NCBI RefSeq assembly: GCF_024347435.1
Contig: NZ_AP025480.1
Location: forward strand, 1,798,001 to 1,862,000
Length of the DNA: 64,000 nucleotides
Source: Vibrio cyclitrophicus
Lineage (GTDB): Bacteria; Pseudomonadota; Gammaproteobacteria; Enterobacterales; Vibrionaceae
Reading direction: 5' to 3'
Positions 40,144 through 49,456 of the stretch are shown piece by piece. A model generated the notes under the pieces. That model saw only the letters and a list, made by a program, of their open reading frames with translations. It ran no database searches and was not told the origin of the DNA. Each line of letters starts with the position of its first letter. Position 1 is the stretch's first letter. Position numbers and translations under genes: made by a program.

Positions 40144-41403
40144 ATGCCATCTATCGTTGTTGTGGGCGCAAACTGGGGTGATGAAGGCAAAGGCCGCATC
40201 GTCGATTTTTTAGCAGACCAAGCTTCTGCTAGCATTCGTTTTCAAGGCGGAAACAATGCAGGTCATACTGTGGTAAATGACTTCGGTACATTCAAACTGC
40301 ACCAACTACCTAGTGGTATTTTTAATCCTGATTGTACAGCGGTTCTTGGCCCAGGCATGGTGATCAGCCCTGCTGCGCTGACTCAAGAGATTGCAGAAGT
40401 TCAAGAGGCTGGCATCAAAGTGAAAATGGCGATCTCAGATCGTGCGACACTGTGCCTGCCTTTACACGCCCTTGAAGATACGCTTGAAGAAGAGCGTTTG
40501 GGCGACGGCGCTTACGGTTCAACACGTCAAGGTATTGCACCAGCGTACGGCGATCGTGTAATGAAAAAAGGCATTCTTGTGGGCTGGTTGAATCAACCTG
40601 AGATTTTAGAGCAACGCATTCAATTCCTGCTTGATTGGAAGATGCCTCAACTTAAAGCGCTATACCCTCAATGTGATTTCACTCAGACAGCTTCTGAAAT
40701 GACAGAATGGCTACTTGAAGTGACTAAGGCTTGGCGCCCATTCATCTGCAACGTGACTGAGCCTCTTAAAGCACTGCAATCACAAGACGCAAACCTACTT
40801 TTTGAAGCTCAACTTGGTGCAGGCCGTGACCTTGTCTACGGTGAATACCCTTGGACGACGTCTTCTAATGTAACCGCAGCTTACGCGGGTATCGGTAGTG
40901 GCTTACCTGCCCTTCGCCCTGAGCGTGTTATTGCTGTTGCTAAATCGTTCAGCTCGTCTGTTGGTACTGGTACGCTAGTAACTGCAATGGAAGAGCAAGA
41001 CAGCTTCCGCGAAAGCTCCAACGAATATGGTGCAACTACGGGTCGCCCACGTGATATGGGGTACTTTGATGCAGTAGCTACTCGCAACGGTGTTGACCTA
41101 CAAGCCGCGACTGAAATCGCACTAACTAAGATTGATTGCCTATCTGGTTTATCCGAACTTAAGATCTGTACTGCTTACTCAGGTGAGCACACTGAGAATC
41201 CAATTTGGCCACAGACAGCTGAGCTAAAGCCCGTGTATGAAGACATGGCAGGCTGGGATGAAGACATCACTGGCTGCCGCACGTTTGAAAGCCTTCCTCA
41301 AGCGGCACAAGATTACGTAACTCGCATCGAAGAGTTGATGGGCGTACCAATCGTGATGGTATCGGTAGGTCCTGAGCGCGAGCAAATGATCATTCGAGGC
41401 TAA
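40144..41403 (+). CDS. purA: Adenylosuccinate synthetase, divergent second copy (PurA2-like)
   Basis: 419 aa from the ATG at 40144, with an AGGAG ribosome site; an upstream ATG at 40114 has none. It carries VVVGANWGDEGKGRIVDFLA (P-loop and catalytic Asp), FQGGNNAGHTVV (catalytic His), the GSTRQGIAPAYGDR region and GTTGRPRDMGYFDA-type motif (here GATTGRPRDMGYFD). It makes adenylosuccinate from IMP, aspartate and GTP. The normal vibrio PurA is about 438 aa and reads differently at the N-terminus, so this looks like the second, diverged copy that vibrios carry. The synthetase catalytic Asp is retained, so it is not a PurZ-type enzyme. Confidence 0.93.
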   Translation: MPSIVVVGANWGDEGKGRIVDFLADQASASIRFQGGNNAGHTVVNDFGTFKLHQLPSGIFNPDCTAVLGPGMVISPAALTQEIAEVQEAGIKVKMAISDRATLCLPLHALEDTLEEERLGDGAYGSTRQGIAPAYGDRVMKKGILVGWLNQPEILEQRIQFLLDWKMPQLKALYPQCDFTQTASEMTEWLLEVTKAWRPFICNVTEPLKALQSQDANLLFEAQLGAGRDLVYGEYPWTTSSNVTAAYAGIGSGLPALRPERVIAVAKSFSSSVGTGTLVTAMEEQDSFRESSNEYGATTGRPRDMGYFDAVATRNGVDLQAATEIALTKIDCLSGLSELKICTAYSGEHTENPIWPQTAELKPVYEDMAGWDEDITGCRTFESLPQAAQDYVTRIEELMGVPIVMVSVGPEREQMIIRG

Positions 41404-41462
41404 ATCCCTCTAGGTATTTAGCTATGACGGCTAGTTCTAGCTAAATACGACAGGCACAAAAA

Positions 41463-41481
41463 AGCCCACGCTAGGTGGGCT
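41463..41481 (+). terminator. Rho-independent terminator after purA
   Basis: AGCCCAC pairs perfectly with GTGGGCT around GCTAG, with a CTTTCGTG tail. It lies 60 bp after the purA stop. Confidence 0.75.
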
Positions 41482-41837
41482 CTTTCGTGTCGCTACTGGA
41501 CTCTACTATCGACACTATCTAATTGATTATAATATTCATTATAAAAGTAGAATTTAAGGGTGTTACCTCTGGTGTTACTTCAGAAAAACTAACCTAAGTT
41601 ACTCCTGCCATCAAGTTGACCACTACACACTTACCCTATGATTTTCCAGTTCGAGATACCTGATATTTCATTGAGCTTAAACATGGTACGAGTGAGACAT
41701 CAAGCTTAAACAGTTAAACACATCAAGTTCGATAAGGTATTATTGTGGGTTTTACTTAGAGAAATCCATTGAATTTAAAGCCGATGTAACAAAACAGACG
41801 GGTTTCATGTTGCTGGGGCAAAGCAGTTGAAGGTTGT
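41482..41837. other. Left edge of defense island, intergenic
   Basis: About 355 bp between the purA terminator and the frameshifted HNH gene. It contains the doubled phrase GGTGTTAC (near 41559 and 41570) and a short stretch reading EFKADVTK in plus frame near 41770, which only faintly recalls transposase OrfA starts. No integrase, tRNA or attachment site is visible. Confidence 0.35.
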
Positions 41838-42634
41838 TTAAAGAGGTTGGACTAAAACAGCCTCAGCCTGCTGCCCTAAGTAAAATCGAGTCGCACTAAA
41901 AAACGATGGCCAGTCCCCTGATCTATTTTTCCTAAGTACAGATGCGGCTAACGAACTACGAGCTTGCTCTATCGTTAGCCCACGTCCCACCCTTTCTGTG
42001 ATTCGACTATTGATGTCTTCAAGAATCATTTTTCGAGCTCGCATTAGTCGTGGAGAGTTCAGATTTAACTCTTCAATAGTTTGACGTGCCATTTCGATGT
42101 CTACTCCCTGAGTTTCACAGACATTTGTACTTACATCCATTTGGCCTGTAGAGCGATAAAACCTCCAAATGTTAGGGTAAGGTAAATCTAGTGGATTGAA
42201 GATAATCGCATCAAGGATTTTGTCATCTTTTGGTACATCACAAGAATAGCTTTTTTTTCAGTATTAAATCTATGTTCAGGTTCAACCACTTTACTTTGAT
42301 TTCCACCACAGCAAACTGCTAGTAAGTTAGACCATTCCAATCCCCAATTTGGCTCCCCCAGTTCGCGTTTAGATTTTGGGTGAAAATGCTCAATGCGACA
42401 GTCATCCAATGCTCCATTTGTTCCAGACAATAAATCCTGTTCACAATATGCGCATACATTGCCTTGATCTGTCCGTAATTGTTGCTGTGTCTCCTGATAT
42501 CTTGCACCACAACAACGGAAAGTTTCTCCAATTATTTCTTTATTTTTCTTATCCTTTTCCCATAAAGCATCGGGGTTTGCAGATCTGAATACACCTAGTC
42601 GGTTTGGCACTGCTCCTTTATTGATTGTTTTCAT
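41838..42634 (-). pseudogene. ptuB: PtuB-like HNH endonuclease, frameshifted
   Basis: The gene starts at ATG 42634 (MKTINKGAVPNRLG, the typical start of the TIGR02646/PtuB family). It carries an HNH site: CAYCEQDLL, then CRIEHFHPKSK, then NLLAVC. At an A8 run (42251-42258) the frame breaks. Shifting by one base continues it as DVPKDDKILDAIIFNPLD and joins smoothly to the next frame (MDVSTNV, then LNLNSPRLMRARK) ending at 41838. PtuB is the nuclease partner of the PtuA ATPase in Septu and retron-Ec78-type defense. The ATPase gene just upstream overlaps its start by 17 bp if its amber codon is ignored. A sequencing error in the homopolymer cannot be excluded. Confidence 0.8.
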
Positions 42635-42830
42635 TATCTCGCTCGAACTCACGAATACGAATATCTGTTTCCAATTTTTGAAGCTCTGCTTCTGTTTGTC
42701 CGCCCCATTTATATAGCACCTCTTTTAGCTTTAACGCTTCTTCAATGTCCCATTGGTCAGATTCCACTAATTCGGTATAGCGATTTAGCTTCTGGACAAT
42801 TTCAAGATGCTGAGGTCGAGCTGTTCCGCC

Positions 42831-45155
42831 CTACACATCTTCTAACATTCGTGAACTTTCAGAACCATAAGTGCTAGTACCTGTTAATAGCTTTGCTTTT
42901 AGGGCGTCTGCGGCCACTATGCGAATAGAATCAACATTAACGGTTGTTAGTATTTGGGGGCTATGCGTCGTAACAATAAATTGGACGTTCTCAAATAAAC
43001 TTATAAGATCGCTTAGAACTCTCTGCTGCCATCTCGGATGCAGGTGAAGCTCAATTTCATCGATTAGAACGATCCCATTCACTGTCAGTGGGTTATTGCT
43101 AGTAGGATTAAGCAAATAGGCACGGCGTACTAAGTCAATTGTTAGCGCCACCATATTCCTATACCCTTCACTAAGTTGCTCCAAGGTAAGTTTTACGCAC
43201 TCATTCTTTTCGTTTTTCCAATACACCACAACATCATTGCTATTTTTATCAAACTCTAGGCTAGTTGCTCGATCCACTATCTGATAGACAGCTTCAGAAA
43301 CAAGCCTCTTAGCCGGATGGATAAATTTGTGGTCTTTTAGTTCATCACGCTTTCGAAGTTCATCTACTTCAATTTTCGAAAACCAGTTTTTTATAATGCC
43401 GTAGTTCACCTTAGCATCTAGAGCGGAGTCGTAACCTTCACCACGTATTTCTTTTTCGAATGGGTTTATTGCTACCTTAGAACTTGTTGGAGTGAGTGCG
43501 CGGCTTGTTCCATAGTAGGCAATTAATGGAAACTCAGACTGACTATCAACCAGTTGACTGGCATAGCCAGTTAACGCTGCCGTACCGATCTTAGGAGGTT
43601 CTGATGTTCCCGCCCCTTTTGCTACAAGATCCCAACTTAAGCTTGATGTTGTTTCAATCGCTATACGTGCGTAACGTGCAACCCCGTTAGAACTAACATG
43701 TATATCCGACTTTTTTATCAGTTTTCCCTTTGCATCAGGCATAGCTGTAAGAAAAGGCCCAAGTCCGCAGGCCACCGCTTCTAAAATTGAAGTTTTCCCT
43801 GCACCATTTTCTCCAACCAATACGTTCAGAGAAGAATGCATTGGCACTTTAAAATCCGTGTATCCCCTAAAGTTGCTGACAGTGACTTCGCTAACTTTGA
43901 GGTCTTTTCGTACGTAAAGAGAAGGGTCTAGGTTAAATTGTCTTTCTGCTATCTGCCGAGGGGGCAAGCTAACACTAAATCGGCCGTCATTGTCACAAGC
44001 CTCAACAATCGCATTTATATTGTCGGCTGAGAGAACATTTCGGCCTCGAGCCGGTTCATAAAACAACGAAGCATCGACAAACTTGACGCTTCTGTTGTTA
44101 CGATTTTCTAACCCTGAATTGAGAACAAGAAGCACTGTCGGAATTGAAGTCGAGTAATGGATATTTTTAGGTAATAAAATAACCTGTTCGATAACTCCTT
44201 GAGACACTAAATACTCGCGAACTTTGGCTTCAGAGCCTGTTCTCGTTAAGGCACCTAGAGACATTCCGACTAACAGCTTACCTCTCTCAGTGAGAGCAGA
44301 TAGCATCGATAGCGTTATAAACCAATCACTTCTACTTTCTGGCAAAATTCTGGCTACGTTTAGCCACTCATTACGCATTAAATAGTAGATATTTTCTCGA
44401 GATGATTTAGGGATTTTCATTCCAAAAGGTGGAAAAGAAACAATTAGATCGTATTCATTTTCCTGATAGGAAGGCTGCGATAAGGAGTCTCCAAAAAAAT
44501 CTCTACCTTCTATCCCCCTGATTACTCGGCTGATTATTAGTTGAAAATAAGCGTCCTTATCGACTTCTTGAGTATCAATATAAACTCTTTCTTTACTTAC
44601 ATTGAAAAAAGAAAACGCTGTGTTTCCAGCCCCTGCAAATGGGTCGCACACTGACTTTGGTTGATAACGCAATCCGAGCGCAGTGACCAAGTGGTTAACA
44701 TCATTGGGAGTGTAAAACTCACTTCCTGATTTCCCTTCATTCTCAGCAAAGAGTGAATCTAGTTCAGCTAGAGAAAGTGACGCTATGGAAGAGCATCTAT
44801 TTAATAGCCCGCCTTTGATAGCATGACGAACAAAAGACTCATTAATGTTGTCGAAAGAACGTAATGTGTTTTCTAAGTAATCACAAAGGAAATTAGATAC
44901 ATCACGATGAATTAACCCTAAACGAATAGCATGATCAACCAATTCATGAGAGTAACGAGCAATGACATTAAAAGAATCGAACCTCGGTGCCTCAAAATGC
45001 TTGCCAGTATTCGATTGGAGATAACGTATGAAGAAGATTGAATACGCTAATGAACGATAGTTTGATATAGGAGATGCTCCTCGAACATAATCAAGTATCT
45101 TCCATATTTCTTTTGACTGGGCTTTCGCCAACCTTAGGTCGTCATCATATGCCAT
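42831..45155 (-). CDS. Fused DNA N6-adenine methylase-like / PtuA-like AAA ATPase
   Basis: 774 aa. Residues about 1-415 resemble type I HsdM: SGSEFYTPNDV (144-153), SAM motif I DPFAGAGNT (171-179) and a motif IV region IVSFPPFG (238-245). In motif IV the usual catalytic Asn before PPF is Phe. Residues about 420-774 form an SMC/ABC-like ATPase: VSNFRGY, Walker A GENGAGKT (448-455), signature LSEGYRN, Walker B IVLIDEIELHLHP and TTHSP. This is the PtuA/OLD-like defense ATPase layout. Reading past the amber stop at 42831 continues 70 residues in frame (to 42618), helical and PtuA-tail-like, and overlaps the HNH gene start. The hsdR remnant lies 48 bp upstream on the same strand. Confidence 0.8.
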   Translation of the reverse strand: MAYDDDLRLAKAQSKEIWKILDYVRGASPISNYRSLAYSIFFIRYLQSNTGKHFEAPRFDSFNVIARYSHELVDHAIRLGLIHRDVSNFLCDYLENTLRSFDNINESFVRHAIKGGLLNRCSSIASLSLAELDSLFAENEGKSGSEFYTPNDVNHLVTALGLRYQPKSVCDPFAGAGNTAFSFFNVSKERVYIDTQEVDKDAYFQLIISRVIRGIEGRDFFGDSLSQPSYQENEYDLIVSFPPFGMKIPKSSRENIYYLMRNEWLNVARILPESRSDWFITLSMLSALTERGKLLVGMSLGALTRTGSEAKVREYLVSQGVIEQVILLPKNIHYSTSIPTVLLVLNSGLENRNNRSVKFVDASLFYEPARGRNVLSADNINAIVEACDNDGRFSVSLPPRQIAERQFNLDPSLYVRKDLKVSEVTVSNFRGYTDFKVPMHSSLNVLVGENGAGKTSILEAVACGLGPFLTAMPDAKGKLIKKSDIHVSSNGVARYARIAIETTSSLSWDLVAKGAGTSEPPKIGTAALTGYASQLVDSQSEFPLIAYYGTSRALTPTSSKVAINPFEKEIRGEGYDSALDAKVNYGIIKNWFSKIEVDELRKRDELKDHKFIHPAKRLVSEAVYQIVDRATSLEFDKNSNDVVVYWKNEKNECVKLTLEQLSEGYRNMVALTIDLVRRAYLLNPTSNNPLTVNGIVLIDEIELHLHPRWQQRVLSDLISLFENVQFIVTTHSPQILTTVNVDSIRIVAADALKAKLLTGTSTYGSESSRMLEDV

Positions 45156-45203
45156 TTAAAATCTCATTTTTTGGACGTAAAAAGCCTGTAACTAAAACAC
45201 TAT

Positions 45204-47669
45204 TTATACATGAGTGTTTTTATTTTTTTTTATCATGTCAAAAATCAATTCGACATAACTAGCCATCACTTGTTGGTCTTTCAGAAGTGTTCTGGCTATA
45301 TCACCTTCTTTCATAAGAGCTTGGATCACAGCACGTTTCACTGCTTGAGGTAAATCTCCCTTCAGCGCAATTGACTTCTCATGCTTCTCAATTTGCTCAA
45401 CAACTATTGGATCTTGCAAGACTCGAGCTATTGTACCGTTTGCGAAATTTCTACGTCCAGGTTCGTCTCCCACATCGCCAAATAATTCGTTAAGACGACG
45501 GATGAGGTCAATTAGGAAAGCTTTCTCCCTATCGTTAGGATCCGTTGGGTTAGGTTTAATTGGCTCCAATGGCGTAGCAACACCTCCAGGGGTTTCATCT
45601 TTGGACGGTTTTATCTTGAATTTTTCTAACACTAGAGCGCTCAGGTCTATATTTTCAGGAGTAACACCTTTTAGACGTCGAGATAACAAATGGGCAAACG
45701 CGGCAAAATTCTCGAATTCAGGGTCACCAAATTCAATAAGCTGAGCCATATAGCTATAGTGTTTTACAAGTCTCGATAAATCAGACTTAAACCTCATTAA
45801 GGCTTCACGTTGCTTTGTAAAATTACTGCGCTGCGATTCAGCGTAGTTCGCCGTTTTTTCATCTCCCGCTTTGTGCGCTTTATCGTATTGTCGATCCCAA
45901 TGATTAGCAGCATCAATCAACTCTCTCAACTTGACGTTGAAGACATCGGTTGGTCGTTGAGTTGCTGCCAGTAATTTTTTATGTGTCTGTGATTTTTTAT
46001 CTGGTGTTTGACCAAGAATCGCTTTACCACGAACCTGTTTGAAATGTTCTAAGTCTTGGTTGTTGTATATGCCATGCTCATCGAGCAATTCTTTCATGTC
46101 ATAGATGACGTTGATGTCTTGAACTTCATTGAGCTGCGCACCTTTGTCATACTTTTTAAAGGCATCAAGAATAGTTTTGGGCTCATTAGCGAAATCAATT
46201 ACGTAAGTTGTGTCTTTACCTGGATGGGTGCGATTGAGGCGAGATAGCGTTTGTACAGCTTCCACATCTGAGATTTTCTTGTCCAGATACATAGCAACCA
46301 ACTTTGGCTGGTTAAAGCCTGTTTGGAATTTATTCGCTACTAGCATTACTCTGTATACAGTTCTCTCAAACTCGTGACGTAGATCCGTCCCGCGAGTATC
46401 TGGGTTTAAATTGTATTCGGTGTACTCTTTTTCGAAATCAATACCTAAAGGTGCTTCTAAAGTATCATCACCTAAGTCTTTACCAGGAACCTTACCTGAA
46501 AAAGCAACCAAAGCCTGAATACCATCAATGCCGTGTGTTTGAATATACTTATCGAAAGCCAATTTATACTTCACTGCTTGTGCACGGCCCGATGTTACCA
46601 ACATCGCTTTTGCGTCCCCTTCCAAGAGGTGTGCAACATTGGCTTTGAAGTGTTCAATAATAAACTCAACTTTTTGACTAACCGTGGTCGGATGCAAAGA
46701 CATCCAACGCGCTAATGCCCGTCGCGCTTGTTTACTATCAACGCGCTTTTCATCAAGATTATTTTCACCAATTTTATAAGCCGTGTCGTAATGAGTGTAG
46801 TTCTCTAGCACATCGAGAATAAACCCTTCATCGATTGCCTGACGCTGTGTGTATAGATGGAACGACTCTGGTTTATTCTCATCTGAGACCGGTTGACTTG
46901 AGTCATTAGGGCGACCAAAGAGCATTTTAGTACTGTGCTTAGGTGTGGCTGTAAAAGCGAAATGAGAGACATTTTTGGGCATGGCACGAGCATCCTGTAC
47001 TTTGGTCAGAATCTCTTCGATAGTCATTTTCTCAAGCTCTTGGGCGCTGAGGTTGAGTGTTAACGCTGCTCTTAACCCTTTGGCAGTAGAACCTGTTTGG
47101 GAGGTGTGCGCCTCATCAATAATCACCGCAAAATTACTTTGTGCTAAAGATTTATTAGTAAGAATAGTTTCAAGGGCGTACGGAAAGGTTTGAATTGTCA
47201 CTACAATAATCGGTGTACCGTTAAGTAGTGCTGCCGCTAACTGTTTTGATTTAGAATCATTGCTGTTATTTCGGTCAATTGTTTCTATTACACCGTATTG
47301 ATGATCGAGTTGAACAACAGCCTCTGCAAGTGAAGCGTCAAGAGCTGTTCGATCAGTAACAATGATTACTGATTTAAATACTCCTTTTCCTTCGGGACTT
47401 CGAAGACGAATCAAGTCATGAGCAGTCCAAGCAATGGTCGAGGTTTTACCCGACCCCGCACTGTGTTCACAAAGATATTGCATCCCAGCACCGTTCTTAC
47501 GCGCATCGTCAATCATCTTATTTACCGCAGCTAACTGATGATAACGTGGGAAAATTTGTGTTTCCTTGCTTTGAGCTTTGCCATTAACGTCGACGACTTC
47601 TTTGGTTTCGACATACACAAAGCTGTAGAAGATGCGCAACCAGTTATCTTTGATCCGCACCAGCAGTTT
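45204..47669 (-). pseudogene. hsdR: Type I restriction subunit HsdR, 5' part lost at IS junction
   Basis: The frame carries a superfamily 2 helicase core: HSAGSGKTSTIAW (Walker A), VIIDEAHTSQTG (DEAH), FAFTATPK, VANKFQTGFNQPKL and LSRLNRTHPGKDT. A C-terminal helical region ends with a basic tail. Native coding starts at KLLVRIKDNW next to the IS end at 47670. An ATG inside the IS would add 18 non-native residues. The N-terminal HSDR_N nuclease domain, about 250 residues in this family, is missing, so DNA cleavage should be lost. No hsdS is present in the window. The gene is followed 48 bp later by the methylase-ATPase fusion. Confidence 0.85.
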
Positions 47670-47712
47670 TGGACACTGAGTTAAGTGAGTACAATCACTA
47701 ATGAGGTGAACC

Positions 47713-47997
47713 ATGACAAGCAAGAAGAAACGTATTATCCATTCTCCTGAATTTAAAGCAGAAACCCTGAAGCTGGCGGAGAAAGTGGGAGTCGCTGCAG
47801 CCGCAAGACAGCTCTCATTACATGAATCTCAGATCTACGGTTGGCGAAAAGCCACAAAGAAGAATTCTAATATTAGCCAACGAGAACAAGAATTGGCCGT
47901 TGAAGTCGCTAAGCTAAAGAGGCAGTTGGCAGAGCAAGCAGAAGAGCTAGAAATCGTAAAAAAGGCCGCCACCTACTTCGCGAAAAATCTAAAGTAA
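47713..47997 (+). CDS. IS3-family transposase OrfA
   Basis: 94 aa. A helix-turn-helix (IIHSPEFKAETLKLAEKVG, then AAARQLSLHESQIYGWRK) is followed by a leucine-zipper region (EQELAVEVAKLKRQLAEQAE), the normal OrfA layout. It binds the IS ends. A slippery heptamer A AAA AAG at 47958-47964 allows a -1 frameshift into OrfB to give the OrfAB transposase. Confidence 0.92.
   Translation: MTSKKKRIIHSPEFKAETLKLAEKVGVAAAARQLSLHESQIYGWRKATKKNSNISQREQELAVEVAKLKRQLAEQAEELEIVKKAATYFAKNLK
47958..47964 (+). other. Programmed -1 frameshift site (A AAA AAG)
   Basis: The heptamer is in the right phase for X-XXY-YYZ slippage in the OrfA frame. The -1 frame from here stays open through VNCYEFMLEHLL into OrfB. 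This is the standard IS3-family fusion mechanism. Confidence 0.75.
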
Positions 47998-48011
47998 ATT
48001 GCTATGAATTT

Positions 48012-48863
48012 ATGCTCGAACACCTGCTGAGTTTCAGTATTTCCCGTATGGCTAAGGTGTTCAGAGTTTCTCGAAGTGGGTTTTATTATTGGGTTGAGAA
48101 TCGCCACAAGGCGATTCAACGTGAGACAGAGCGCCAAAAGCTTGATATCAAAGTAAAAGAAGCCTTTGACGTTAGCAAAGAACGAGATGGCTCAAGACGT
48201 ATTCAGAAAGAACTGGCAGAGAGCGGTGATAACCATAATGTTAAGACCATTGCCGCCAGTATGAAACGTCAGGATTTAGTAGCGAAAGCTGCACGCAAGT
48301 TTAAGTGTACAACAGACAGTAAACATAAAATGCCCGTTGCTCCGAACTTGCTCGCTCAAGATTTTAACGCAACGGCTCCAAATCAAAAATGGGCAGGAGA
48401 TATCACCTATGTTGCCACAAGCGAAGGCTGGCTGTACTTAGCTGTCATTATTGACCTCTATTCAAGACAAGTCATTGGTTGGTCAATGAATACGAGAATG
48501 ACGGCCTCACTGGTCTGCGATGCCTTATCAATGGCTTTATTTCGCCGAGGTTTCCCTGAGCAGGTTATTACTCATAGCGATCGAGGTAGTCAGTACTGTT
48601 CGAAAGACTATCGAGACCTCATAAGTAATTATAATCTAAGGTAAAGTATGAGTAGGAAAGGAAATTGCTGGGATAATGCTTGTGTTGAGAGCTTCTTTCA
48701 TTCTATGAAAGTAGAAGCAATCCAATATGAACCGATCATGACGAGAGAGCAGATGCGTCAAACGATCTTCGAGTACATTGAGGTTGATTATAATCGAACG
48801 AGAAGGCACAGTGCTCTTGGGTACCTAAGCCCAATGAACTATGAAAAACAAAATGTCGCTTAG
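48012..48863 (+). pseudogene. IS3-family transposase OrfB with in-frame stop
   Basis: The frame carries the DDE integrase core: KWAGDITYV (first D), ITHSDRGSQYCS (second D) and [12 protein letters not shown] (E). A TAA at 48642-48644 interrupts the frame right before [11 protein letters not shown], where related transposases usually have Gln (CAA). The same frame then continues to 48863. The truncated 210-aa product lacks the catalytic Glu, so this copy should be inactive on its own. The upstream part is also reached by frameshift from OrfA. Confidence 0.88.
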
Positions 48864-48874
48864 TTAAGTGTCCA

Positions 48875-49218
48875 GTCTGACTGGAGCAGATCAGCATATC
48901 GTGCTGATGGTTTTCAACTAAACATATAGCTAATTTATCTTCTTGCTGGCTAATGTATTCAGCCAGAAGAGGACGCTCATTAGGCTCTAACTTACGGTAG
49001 TCATGAAATATATAGGGGATAGTGACAAAGTACTTAGCGCGGGTTTGGATAGTAGAAAAACCCGGAAAAAGCTGATCGGCAAAAGCATCCCTGATTTGTC
49101 CTATACCCAACTCATCAAGTGTACCTTTCTCTTGTAACATTGAGAGTACTTGAGATACGCGTTCTCGTTCTGTAGATGAAAAATCTATCCAACCAATTAG
49201 ACTTTTTTGTCGGCTCAC
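48875..49218 (-). pseudogene. DUF6361-like protein, N-terminal fragment cut by IS3 element
   Basis: About 114 native residues from ATG 49218 (SRQKSLIGWIDFSSTERERV), with ELGIGQIRDAFADQLFPGFSTIQTR in two adjoining pieces, up to DMLICSSQT at the IS end. After that the frame reads IS sequence until 48736. The opening matches what I remember of DUF6361, a protein found in defense islands, with unknown biochemical function. The rest of the gene is absent. On the other side of the IS is the middle of hsdR, so DNA in between has been lost. Confidence 0.6.
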
Positions 49219-49456
49219 TCTTACCCCACTCTCGTCTTAAAAAGTCAAAACCCAGCTTGGTCATTAAGAATGGCAATGACATTCAGACTACAAACTAAGC
49301 AAACCATTGAATAATAATATGAATAATCCAATTAAAAGCTGTTCAGCATCATGAAACATATCTTTTAAAAAATAATTTCTTTCGCTCAAAACGAGATTTC
49401 GCCCCCAGTCATCCTAGGCTATGTAGTTATTCTAAATAGCATTTGAATGATGTAAA

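Larger units (their letters stand above)
47670..48874 (+). mobile_element. IS3-family insertion sequence, 1205 bp
   Basis: The ends are TGGACACTGAGTTAAGT (left) and, inverted, TGGACACTTAACTAAGC (right), so the terminal inverted repeat starts TGGACACT. It holds the OrfA/OrfB gene pair with an A6G slippery site. The flanking triplets are TTT and GTC, so no target duplication is visible. The flanking gene fragments also belong to different genes. This suggests an IS-linked deletion or recombination after insertion. Confidence 0.88.

Noticed and set aside
40144..41403. PurZ (2-aminoadenine synthesis) instead of PurA
   Set aside because: The catalytic Asp in WGDEGKG is present, while PurZ-type enzymes lack it. 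Length and motifs are PurA-like.
41760..41835. Possible transposase OrfA remnant (EFKADVTK) at the island's left edge
   Set aside because: Only a short weak similarity with an early stop. Too little to call.
32874..45155. Retron Ec78-type system with PtuAB
   Set aside because: The only reverse transcriptase in the window is a group II intron protein 8 kb away, and no msr/msd-like RNA was seen by the ptu-like genes.
42831..47669. Complete type I restriction-modification system (HsdRMS)
   Set aside because: HsdR lacks its N-terminal nuclease part, the methylase has a changed motif IV and is fused to an ATPase, and no HsdS is present.
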